A stretch of 16,230 nt of DNA, taken from assembly GCA_049670505.1 (NCBI GenBank), contig JBATTK010000046.1:1-16230 (forward strand), written 5' to 3'. The position numbers and the translations under genes were made by a program. Below are positions 1-6,393 of this stretch, in pieces. Under the pieces are notes generated by a model. The model was not told the DNA's origin, did no database searches, and saw nothing but the letters and a program-made list of their open reading frames with translations. The stretch's first letter is position 1, and each line of letters starts with the position of its first letter. Source of the DNA: JBATTK01 sp049670505. GTDB lineage: Bacteria; Bacteroidota; Bacteroidia; Flavobacteriales; Flavobacteriaceae.

Positions 1-829
1 CTACAAAATCCATAACGGCCTCGTGCGTATATTCCGTTTCGTCCTGAAGTTTGATCATGACGGGGTTGGCCGTAGAACGTGAAGACCCACGTTCACCATT
101 TCGCGCCAAGCGGGAATACTTTAGGAAATCGGACTCACTTCCCGTAAAATAAAAATGAATGGGGCTGGTCGCAACAATAGTGGTCAATAATGTAGAATTG
201 GATGTTCCCCCGTCGATCAGATTGCCCTGATTTACCATATCGCGGCTTACACGTCCGGAAATAGGGGCGGTAACCCTGGTGAACTCAAGGTTTAGTTTTG
301 CATTGTCTATTGTAGCTTGGGCAAGTTGTAAACTTGCGTTTGCTCCGGCCAGTGCTTGCTGACGATCGTCGTATTCCTCAAGGGATACTGCCCCCGATTC
401 ACGAAGCGACCCTACTCTTTCAAAATTATCCTGTGCCTGTTTTAGGGCTGCGGCTGCTTGACCATACGTAGCCCTTGCCTGTTTCAATGCTATCTTAAAA
501 GGACGTTGGTCGATAACGAAAAGAACAGTGCCCTTTTCTACGATTTGCCCATCCTTGAAGTTTACGCTTTCCACATAACCGCTTACCCGGGCACGGACCT
601 CAACTCGGTTACTAGCTTCGAACCTTCCGGTGTATTCGTCCCATTCCGTGATTTTTTCGAATACGGGAAAGGCTACCTCAACGGCCATTGCCTTAGGGGC
701 GATCGCAGCGGTTTCTTCTTTTGCTTCAATTGCCGAGTATGTCAGCATACCTAGAACGCCCAGTATTACAAATGCAACAATAAAAATCTTTGAATTCGTT
801 GTTACTGTTTTAAGGTTAATTGTTTTCAT
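1..829 (-). CDS. RND efflux periplasmic adaptor (MexE/AcrA type), partial
   Basis: Membrane-fusion subunit that would link an inner-membrane RND pump to a TolC-type outer-membrane channel. About 276 codons are visible from the ATG at 829 and the reading frame is open at the window edge, so the C-terminal part is missing. Residues 1-35 hold a hydrophobic N-terminal export or anchor segment. Around residues 62-70 is WDEYTGRFEA, a hallmark of MexE-type adaptors, followed by the lipoyl half-motif with ARVSGYVESV and DGQIVEKG. A helical hairpin rich in Gln and Ala comes next, then the second lipoyl half with TRVTAPISGRVSR. The RND permease and outer-membrane factor would be expected just beyond the left edge. 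A -7 box about 42 bp upstream and a pair of direct half-sites suggest activator control. The family call is secure; the exported substrate is unknown. Confidence 0.93.
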   Translation of the reverse strand, partial: MKTINLKTVTTNSKIFIVAFVILGVLGMLTYSAIEAKEETAAIAPKAMAVEVAFPVFEKITEWDEYTGRFEASNRVEVRARVSGYVESVNFKDGQIVEKGTVLFVIDQRPFKIALKQARATYGQAAAALKQAQDNFERVGSLRESGAVSLEEYDDRQQALAGANASLQLAQATIDNAKLNLEFTRVTAPISGRVSRDMVNQGNLIDGGTSNSTLLTTIVATSPIHFYFTGSESDFLKYSRLARNGERGSSRSTANPVMIKLQDETEYTHEAVMDFV

Positions 830-870
830 TGCTTTTATGTTTAAAATGGGTTATACTTTATTTTACAGTA

Positions 871-930
871 CAAATGTATTGCAGGAAAGTACCTATGGGT
901 TAACCAAAATCAAAGGAGAAATGACCAAAA
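871..930 (-). promoter_or_regulatory. Promoter and paired operator of the efflux adaptor gene
   Basis: Read on the minus strand, TTTTGGTCATTT (930-919) is followed by TTTTGGTTA (909-901), two direct half-sites with a 21-bp period. The -7 box TACATTTG (878-871) matches the Bacteroidota consensus TAnnTTTG. The second half-site lies about where a -33 element would be. The layout fits an AraC-type activator binding two helical turns apart, which is an inference. The same arrangement recurs at 1388-1447. Confidence 0.7.
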
Positions 931-1158
931 TGTAATATTGAAGCGAATGGTGTTTAAAATTCGGTTATAATCCAAAAAAAAATTCGTTAAAGGATCTTCT
1001 ATAAAAAGATTTAAATGGAAAATAGGGTATTCCGATATTGGCATTGGTTTTCCAATGTTCAATACGTAATGGGTGCGGTAGACACCTATGGAATATTTTA
1101 AAGAAATATTCTTCTTTGGTTCAGACATGCCGTTTTGAAATCCTTTTTGGCCTGGAGA

Positions 1159-1356
1159 CTAGCGCCACGTTACATCATCCTGTTGCCGGGCACTAAGATT
1201 TTGCTGAGGTATATTTACTGTGTTGTTTTCAATGACTCCCTTTATCTGTGGAGCTTTTGCATGTTCCGATTGCGCCATAATCAGGCCAAAACCGGCCAAC
1301 ATAATTGTTACGGAAAGAATAATATAAAGTACGGTTATTATAATCAGCTTTTTCAT
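1159..1356 (-). CDS. Small single-span membrane or exported peptide (65 aa)
   Basis: Not a recognised family. The 65-residue product begins MKK, then has one long hydrophobic segment (about residues 4-28: Ile, Leu, Val, Met and Gly rich). A polar tail of about 35 residues follows and ends in TWR. The AQS after the hydrophobic stretch could be a signal-peptidase site, so the product could be either an anchored peptide or a secreted one. The main support for its being real is that the ATG sits 32 bp downstream of a perfect -7 box, with the same operator geometry as the efflux adaptor gene. That suggests it is co-induced with the pump. It could instead be a remnant of a once longer gene. It lies upstream of the adaptor in the same direction, but the adaptor has its own promoter. 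Confidence 0.5.
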   Translation of the reverse strand: MKKLIIITVLYIILSVTIMLAGFGLIMAQSEHAKAPQIKGVIENNTVNIPQQNLSARQQDDVTWR

Positions 1357-1387
1357 GGGGTATTATTTTTCGGGTTCCTTTATACTT

Positions 1388-1447
1388 CAAAGATAGTACC
1401 GAACAAAGGCCGATGGGTAACCAAAATAGGGGTTAAAATGACCGAAA
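1388..1447 (-). promoter_or_regulatory. Second copy of the paired operator and promoter, for the 65-aa gene
   Basis: On the minus strand, TTTCGGTCATTT (1447-1436), TTTTGGTTA (1426-1418) and the -7 box TATCTTTG (1395-1388). Half-site period (21 bp) and distance to the -7 box (30 bp between left ends) are identical to the copy at 871-930. The flanks also match (ACCCAT next to the second half-site, and GTATAA after the -7 box). A shared regulator, or duplication of one promoter, explains this best. Confidence 0.7.
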
Positions 1448-1747
1448 TCTAATGTGCTGGATTTTTGTGTTCGTGGAAGGAATTTAGAATAGCTTTTGAA
1501 AAGAAATAAGGGATAAAAAGGATTAACCGAATATCGCGAGCGGATAATATTTTTTCTCAGGTAGGCACGGACAAAATAAGCATAAAAGGGCCATCTTTTC
1601 TTTTGCATCTTAAAACCTATGACCTGCCAAGGAAAAAACGACTTCCAGTATTCGTTTGGCTTTGTACGATAGGGCTATGGTATTGGAGGTTTCAATTTTT
1701 TTTATTTTGGTCGAGTTCGTTTGGTTCGCACCTAAGGTGTTATATAT
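1448..1747. other. Intergenic stretch without a recognisable gene
   Basis: This is the downstream region of the SDR gene ending at 1748 and the upstream region of the 65-aa gene. It contains a short palindrome CACCTAAGGTG (1729-1739) just after the SDR stop and a run of T on the plus strand. No convincing intrinsic terminator and no coding potential supported by composition or motifs were seen. Confidence 0.5.
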
Positions 1748-2713
1748 TTACGGAAGTAAGGGCCTTTTAGGTCCTTGTTCAAGGTACTCCAACATGTCTA
1801 CGGTCATATAATCCAGATCATACTTGGGTTTCCAGCCCCAATCGGTCCGGGCCTTCGAGTCATCGATACTTTCCGGCCAGGTATCTGCAATCTCCTTTCG
1901 GAAATCCGGTTTATACTCGATTTGAAAATTGGGGTAGAACTGACCGATGCTCCGATAAATCTCGGCGGGTGTAAAGCTCATTCCCGCCAGATTGTAAGAG
2001 GTGCGTACAGATAGCTTTTTACGGGATACCTGCATAAGGTCCAAGGCGGCCTTGATTGCATCAGGCATGTACAGCATAGGCAAGCGGGTGTCCGGTTTCA
2101 GATAACAGGTGTATTTTTTACCCTGTACCGCGTGATGGTAAATATCCACTGCATAATCGGTAGTGCCACCACCTGGTAAGGAGCGATGACCGATAAGCCC
2201 TGGGTACCGAAGGCTCCGCACATCTAGACCTAACTTTTCGTAATAGTACTGGCACCAGAGTTCTCCTGCTACTTTGGCAATACCATAGCCGGTAATGGGA
2301 TCGGTTACACTGTATTGTGGCGTATTCCTCTTGGGACTATTCCTACCGAAAACGGCAATGGAAGAAGGCCAGAACATCCGTTTGATTTTATATTCCTTGG
2401 CAGCCTCCAGAACATTGATTAACCCCTGAACATTGACTTGCCAAGCGTTATGATGGTCTTGTTCCCCTGCTGCGGAAAGTATCGCTGCCAAATGATAAAT
2501 CTGGGTTACTTTATAGGCACGTATGATGTAATGGAGGTTGTTGGTGTCGAATATATTGAGCGGTTCAAAGTGACATTGGGTAAAATAGTTTGCCTTGACT
2601 ACATCGATATCCGAGGCAATTATGGCATCTTCCCCATAAATGGCCACGAACGTTCGGATCAGCTCCCGGCCCAACTGTCCGCCTGCGCCTGTTACTAATA
2701 TTCGTTCGGTCAT
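1748..2713 (-). CDS. NAD-dependent SDR, L-threonine 3-dehydrogenase-like (copy 1)
   Basis: Extended short-chain dehydrogenase of the epimerase-like L-threonine dehydrogenase type known from flavobacteria. That enzyme converts L-threonine and NAD+ to 2-amino-3-ketobutyrate, and the reaction is reversible. The product has 321 residues, full length for the family. The Rossmann glycine motif GAGGQLG is at 9-15 and an acidic SDID at 34-37 suits NAD. Also present are WPSSIAVFG (115-123, catalytic Ser), YGIAK (143-147, catalytic Tyr and Lys), RYPGLI (169-174) and GGGTTDYAVDIY (181-192). The LPMLYMPDA and WPESIDD segments of this enzyme class are conserved. Its ATG is 24 bp after the stop of the class V PLP gene, so the two are surely co-transcribed. 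It could be an ordinary threonine dehydrogenase. The second copy at 6394 and the oxoamine synthase in the neighbouring operon make a relative acting on another 2-amino-3-ketoacid possible. Confidence 0.85.
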   Translation of the reverse strand: MTERILVTGAGGQLGRELIRTFVAIYGEDAIIASDIDVVKANYFTQCHFEPLNIFDTNNLHYIIRAYKVTQIYHLAAILSAAGEQDHHNAWQVNVQGLINVLEAAKEYKIKRMFWPSSIAVFGRNSPKRNTPQYSVTDPITGYGIAKVAGELWCQYYYEKLGLDVRSLRYPGLIGHRSLPGGGTTDYAVDIYHHAVQGKKYTCYLKPDTRLPMLYMPDAIKAALDLMQVSRKKLSVRTSYNLAGMSFTPAEIYRSIGQFYPNFQIEYKPDFRKEIADTWPESIDDSKARTDWGWKPKYDLDYMTVDMLEYLEQGPKRPLLP

Positions 2714-2737
2714 AATAAATTGGTTTGGTCGGTTCTT

Positions 2738-4228
2738 TTAAGTGAAGTGTAATTCCATTTTAGGGCTGCAACAACCCTCGAACCATTCATCTATATCGAT
2801 GGATGCTTTGCTATCGGTTTGTTTTGGCCGGTATCCGTAGTAAGTCTTCACATACTCTTTTTTCCATTCCTGTCCGTTTGCGGCTATACTGCGTATGGCG
2901 TGACAGATCTGGGCTATTTCCCAGTCCGTAACGGTGGGATGTAAGGATACCCGCACCCATCCTGTTCTTTCCAAAGTATGGTCTCTTTCGCTTTCTTTTG
3001 GGATACGCACGGAGTCTTTTTTTCCGATATTCATCAAATATTGATTATAGACTCCTGTGCAGGAATAACTGTTCCCCACATGGATACCGAACTTGTCATT
3101 TAATAAATGGGCAACTATATGCTGGTGCAGACCATCGATATTAAAGGAAAAGAAAGGGATTCGCTCCTGATTTTTTTCGGCCAAAATCTGTAACTTTTTA
3201 ACCTTATAGAGCCGCCGGAAGACTAATTTGTTGATTTGGCGTCCTCGTGTTTTCATATACTCTGTGCCCATCTCTTCCTTAAGCTTAATAGCCAGTGCCA
3301 CACGTATCGTTTGCAAGAATCGGGGAGTAACCGCATCCTCACTGTCTTCCAGATGGATTTTATACGGATGGTCGTTTAGGGTATGTGTACTTTCTTCGGG
3401 AATATCCGGAATCTTGTTCGGTATTAGGTTTTTATTGAGGACCAGTACTCCGCAGCTCCCGGGTCCTCCGAGAAATTTGTGGGGGGAAAAGATGATAGCG
3501 TCCAGATATTCGGTATCATTGGGATGCATATCCATATCCGAATAGGGGGCACTATAGGTAAAATCCACAAAACAGACAGCACCATGTTCGTGCGCCAAAC
3601 CCGCTATTTTATGGTAAGGTGTTTCAATACCGGTCAGATGGGAACAAGCGGCAACGGAAACTATCTTGGTACGATCGGGAAATTGCCGTAACAATAGTTT
3701 CAGTTGGTGTAGATCGATACGTCCGTCCTTATCGTTCGGGATGATAACCGTCTTGCAGATGGTCTCGGACCAAGATGTGTAGGTGCCATACTGTTCCATA
3801 TGGCTCATAAAGACCACGGGACAAGCTGCCAAAGGTAGTTGGGTAAAGACCCGTAATCTATCCGGTATACGCAGTTCCAAGATGCTTTGGAACTTGGTCA
3901 TGCCCTCCGCAATGCCTATGTCACAGCTAATAAGTATGTCATCTGCGTTTGCATTTACATGTTCCTTTATCTTTTGTGTTGCCTTTTGATAGGCGCGGGT
4001 CATGGTCGTTCCTATGGCCGAGGCAAGGTTATGGGTATTGGTCACCCAAGGGGCCACCTTATGGAGCATGGTTTCCTCAATGGGCCAGTACAACCGACCC
4101 CCTGCCGCCCAATCGGCATAGAGTAGCCCGCGTTCCCCTCCAAAGTTTTTGTAATGTTGCCGTTGACCGATGATATGTTTCCTAAAATGCTTAAAATATA
4201 ACTCTAAATCGACGGGCTGTTTTCCCAT
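2738..4228 (-). CDS. Class V-fold PLP-dependent enzyme (cysteine desulfurase/lyase-like)
   Basis: PLP enzyme of the class V fold, 496 residues from the ATG at 4228. An in-frame GTG at 4264 would add 12 residues but is a weaker start. Visible landmarks are an N-terminal NTHN segment (64-67), the PLP aspartate in VDFTYSAPY (221-229) and the Schiff-base lysine K251 in SPHKFLGGPGS. A cysteine at 390 (NSYSCTG) sits where desulfurases and lyases carry their catalytic cysteine, and R426 (GWVRVSLHP) should bind the substrate carboxylate. The usual DxAQ motif reads DFTY, so the Gln normally contacting PLP is replaced. The protein exceeds the usual length of about 400 through a C-terminal extension ending in CCSPK. 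It is coupled to the SDR gene 24 bp downstream. Substrate and reaction type (lyase, desulfurase or transaminase) cannot be told from sequence alone. Confidence 0.82.
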   Translation of the reverse strand: MGKQPVDLELYFKHFRKHIIGQRQHYKNFGGERGLLYADWAAGGRLYWPIEETMLHKVAPWVTNTHNLASAIGTTMTRAYQKATQKIKEHVNANADDILISCDIGIAEGMTKFQSILELRIPDRLRVFTQLPLAACPVVFMSHMEQYGTYTSWSETICKTVIIPNDKDGRIDLHQLKLLLRQFPDRTKIVSVAACSHLTGIETPYHKIAGLAHEHGAVCFVDFTYSAPYSDMDMHPNDTEYLDAIIFSPHKFLGGPGSCGVLVLNKNLIPNKIPDIPEESTHTLNDHPYKIHLEDSEDAVTPRFLQTIRVALAIKLKEEMGTEYMKTRGRQINKLVFRRLYKVKKLQILAEKNQERIPFFSFNIDGLHQHIVAHLLNDKFGIHVGNSYSCTGVYNQYLMNIGKKDSVRIPKESERDHTLERTGWVRVSLHPTVTDWEIAQICHAIRSIAANGQEWKKEYVKTYYGYRPKQTDSKASIDIDEWFEGCCSPKMELHFT

Positions 4229-4475
4229 GTTGTTCTTTATTTTAAAATGGGCATCCCCTAGCACTGGACAGAGGGCGCATGACTATAAGCCGTTTGCTAG
4301 CGTTGATGACTTCGAGAAGCGTAACGGGTCATGCTATAGATTTAATGCGATCAAGGCCCCTATAGAAAGCCGTAATGGTACCAATGGCATCACTATTCCG
4401 GATCTTTAAAACAGCCTTATCTTTATTTTATCTTGCCCATGCCCAGATACAACTTCTCACACTTGCTCTTCCAAT

Positions 4476-4530
4476 GAAGCACGGTATGGCCCTAATTAGA
4501 CATTGCTTTTTGAATGGGCCACCGTGCTTC
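4476..4530. repeat. Inverted repeat with 23-nt loop
   Basis: Arms GAAGCACGGT(at)GGCCC (4476-4492) and GGGCCACCGTGCTTC (4516-4530) pair over 15 bp with one 2-nt bulge. No T-run follows on either strand, so it is not a standard terminator. It lies about 250 bp upstream of the class V PLP start and could be a leader structure in that transcript or the trace of a mobile sequence. Confidence 0.6.
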
Positions 4531-4645
4531 GATATCAAAAGAAGAACAGTTTGTCCAAATAGTCCAAAACACACCCACCACCTCTGTTGGATGAGAACGA
4601 AATTGGTCTGTTTTCCTTTGATAAAACTCTTTGCAATATTTCAAT

Positions 4646-4710
4646 AAAAAAGGAAGGGAAGCCTAAGATGAAGATTGGTTTGGTTTGTTGATTCCTTGGC
4701 TTCCTCTTCC
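4646..4710 (-). terminator. Probable intrinsic terminator downstream of the ECF sigma gene
   Basis: On the minus strand GGAAGaGGAAGCC (4710-4698) pairs with GGCTTCCCTTCC (4663-4652) with one bulged A, followed at once by TTTTTT (4651-4646). The loop is long (34 nt). It lies about 220 bp beyond the sigma stop codon and would separate the sigma transcript from the class V PLP operon. Confidence 0.55.
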
Positions 4711-4930
4711 CACGACTAACTAAAACTAACTATGAGAACCATCATCGTTGTTTCTGATAATGGGGTATGCAAGTAATACGGTTAAAAAGAACCGGAGTAC
4801 TACTAGACTAAGCTTTTTTTTAACCTAAAGGGAACGAAATGATAAAGCGATCCATAAGTACGTAAAGATTTCAAGAAAAAAAGCAGAAAAAGGACAGAAA
4901 ATATACTTTCAGGCTTTGTGTTAACAGGAA

Positions 4931-5530
4931 CTAGTCCATCCAGGCCGAAGTCAAAATTAAAATGATAAATGTAATGTCCCTCTTGGTCAATAAGAAGTCG
5001 CGTATGGTAGCCAGGGCCTTACTCATTTGGCTCTTAACCGTGCTGACGGAAATACCTAGTTCCTTACCGATGTCTTCATAGCTCTTACCTTCGTTACGTG
5101 ACATTTCAAATATCCGTCGGCGCTTTGGTGGCAAGAGGTCTATAGCTTGCTGTTTGATGTGTTCGATCTCTTCTTCCCCTATTTTTTCCTGGCTGGAGCC
5201 ATACGGTTCTTGACTTCGGTAGAACACCTCTTCCCGGAGCCTAAGATCATTGGCCGCTTTTTTGAGGAAGTCAAAGGATTTGTTCCTGGCAATGGTAAAG
5301 AGAAAAGATTTAAAGGAAAGCGATTCGTTCAGCTTTTCCCGTTTGATCCAAACTACCAAAAAAACCTCTTGAACAATTTCTTCGGCATAGGGTCGGGATT
5401 TCAATAGCGATAGGCTGTAGGCATAGATTCTGTCACGGTAGGCGTCATAGAGACGTTCGAAAGCTTTTTCATTGCCTCCGATGAGTTCCTTTACAAGCGA
5501 TCTCTCATCACTGACTTGTTTCCCTATCAT
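4931..5530 (-). CDS. ECF RNA polymerase sigma factor (Bacteroidota expansion type)
   Basis: Extracytoplasmic-function sigma-70 factor of 199 residues from the ATG at 5530; an upstream in-frame TTG at 5545 is a weaker start. Region 2 spans about residues 20-90 (AFERLYDAYRDRIYAYSLSL, then EEIVQEVFLVVW and FLFTIARNKSFDFLK). Region 4 spans about 130-180 with the helix-turn-helix SYEDIGKELGISVSTVKSQM. The last 15 residues are hydrophobic (ITFIILILTSAW), a tail seen in many members of this family. Such factors normally stand beside a FecR-like anti-sigma gene and a SusC/SusD pair, but neither is visible here. Downstream there is only a terminator-like hairpin and non-coding DNA. The flanking operons both run in the same direction and could be its targets, but no shared promoter motif was identified. 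Confidence 0.93.
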   Translation of the reverse strand: MIGKQVSDERSLVKELIGGNEKAFERLYDAYRDRIYAYSLSLLKSRPYAEEIVQEVFLVVWIKREKLNESLSFKSFLFTIARNKSFDFLKKAANDLRLREEVFYRSQEPYGSSQEKIGEEEIEHIKQQAIDLLPPKRRRIFEMSRNEGKSYEDIGKELGISVSTVKSQMSKALATIRDFLLTKRDITFIILILTSAWMD

Positions 5531-5873
5531 GCTTCTACTGCCCAAAGCCTACATTATTACATTGGTAAAAATTCATGCTTAAGTAAGTTCCGGGGGTTTG
5601 GACTGCATACGTTGTTAAACGTTTTAAAATTTGATTTTTTAATGCCTTACTCTTCGGAATAACCCGATGAATAAAGTGTGTCAAAATAGAGAAAACACAC
5701 TAAAATTGCAAAATTGTTGAACAAAATTTAATAAAACCTTTGTTTTTGTAAGAATATACTTGAAAAATACGTAGCTATCCAAGCTGTTTCTTATTTGTAA
5801 TTTATTTACAACTAAGTAAAACAGTCTCTAATTTTTAGGAAAAATCGCTATTTCACTTTTGGTCTTTTGTTTT
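5531..5873. other. Upstream region of the ECF sigma gene
   Basis: A/T-rich and non-coding. It contains a perfect 7-bp inverted repeat AGTGTGT (5675-5681) / ACACACT (5695-5701) about 145 bp before the sigma start, which could be a regulator site. The stretch GTAGGCTTTG on the minus strand near 5547 resembles a -7 box but has one extra base. Confidence 0.4.
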
Positions 5874-6002
5874 AGGGAATAGGGAATAGGGAATAGGGAA
5901 TAGGGAATAGGGAATCAGTGGGCAGTGACGGTTTGCAGTATTCAGGTGTCCAGTATCTCACTTCTCATTCCTCATTTCCGATTTCGGTCTCTTTCATCTT
6001 TT

Positions 6003-6057
6003 GTCTTTGGAAAGATGGTCTTCAGTAGGCAGTGGGGATCGGCAGTCGTATCGTTTC
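6003..6057 (+). repeat. 55-bp direct repeat, copy 1
   Basis: Begins GTCTTTGGAAAGATGGT and ends GGCAGTCGTATCGTTTC. The same beginning and end recur at 6279-6333 with a diverged middle of equal length. The TTCAAAG array starts immediately at its right end. Confidence 0.8.
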
Positions 6058-6278
6058 AAAGTTCAAAGTTCAAAGTTCAAAGTTCAAGGTTTTGGTTTTT
6101 CGTCTTTGGAGGGATAGTATCCGGTTATCAAATACCTATTGCCTAATGCCTAATGCCTACTGCCCACTTCCAGTATTAGGTATCTCGTTTCTGGTTTCTG
6201 GTTTCTGGGATTTGGATTCCAGATTTCCGGTTTCTCATCTTTTCTCCCTCATCCTTCACCTTTTGTCTTTCCTCCTTG

Positions 6279-6333
6279 GTCTTTGGAAAGATGGTAATCA
6301 GCGGTCAGTGACAGTTGGCAGTCGTATCGTTTC
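6279..6333 (+). repeat. 55-bp direct repeat, copy 2
   Basis: Same length and ends as the copy at 6003-6057, exactly 276 bp further on. Here the right end runs into a different heptamer array (CTAGCCT). A shortened third relative of the left end (GTCTTTGGAGGGATAGT) begins near 6102. Confidence 0.8.
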
Positions 6334-6393
6334 TAGCCTCTAGCCTCTAGTTCCTAGTCTTTCGTCTTTTCTCCTTCATCTTTCATCTTTTAT

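Larger units (their letters stand above)
4229..4930. other. Intergenic region between ECF sigma gene and class V PLP gene
   Basis: About 700 bp without a supported gene. It contains the inverted repeat at 4476-4530, an intrinsic-terminator-like hairpin at 4646-4710 and a weak A/T hairpin near 4780-4826. A FecR-type anti-sigma gene, the usual partner downstream of a sigma factor of this type, is absent. Confidence 0.6.
5874..6360. repeat. Island of heptanucleotide tandem repeats
   Basis: Non-coding, built from several different 7-bp tandem arrays. AGGGAAT occurs 6 times (5874-5915) and TTCAAAG 4 times plus a variant (6055-6089). GCCTAAT-type units run at 6134-6161 (4 units, two exact), GTTTCTG occurs 3 times (6187-6207) and CTAGCCT-type units run at 6333-6360 (4 units, two exact). 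Between them lie scattered CAGTGGG-like and CTTTxxTC-like pieces. The unit length is constant although the unit sequence changes. It sits between the sigma gene and the 3' end of the second SDR gene. It resembles the short heptamer repeats known from cyanobacterial intergenic DNA; it is not a CRISPR array. Confidence 0.9.

Noticed and set aside
910..1128. 72-codon open frame on the minus strand
   Set aside because: Its C-terminal part overlaps the conserved operator of the efflux adaptor gene, it shows no recognisable motif, and no -7 box was found in front of it.
1387..1608. 73-codon open frame on the minus strand
   Set aside because: It covers the second operator and -7 box completely and has an aromatic, low-information composition typical of chance frames.
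4375..4647. 90-codon open frame on the plus strand
   Set aside because: It runs through the inverted repeat at 4476-4530, shows no family features, and lies in a stretch without coding signals.
4732..4776. Short frame MRTIIVVSDNGVCK after a TAACTAAAACTAACT leader
   Set aside because: It has only 14 codons with no supporting promoter; it may be a leader peptide or a leftover gene start but nothing decides this.
5925..6343. Open frames on the plus strand across the heptamer island
   Set aside because: They translate repeats (VSKFKVQSSKFKV and similar) and have no independent support.
5874..6360. CRISPR-like array
   Set aside because: Units are 7 bp, directly adjacent and of differing sequence; there are no spacers and no cas genes.
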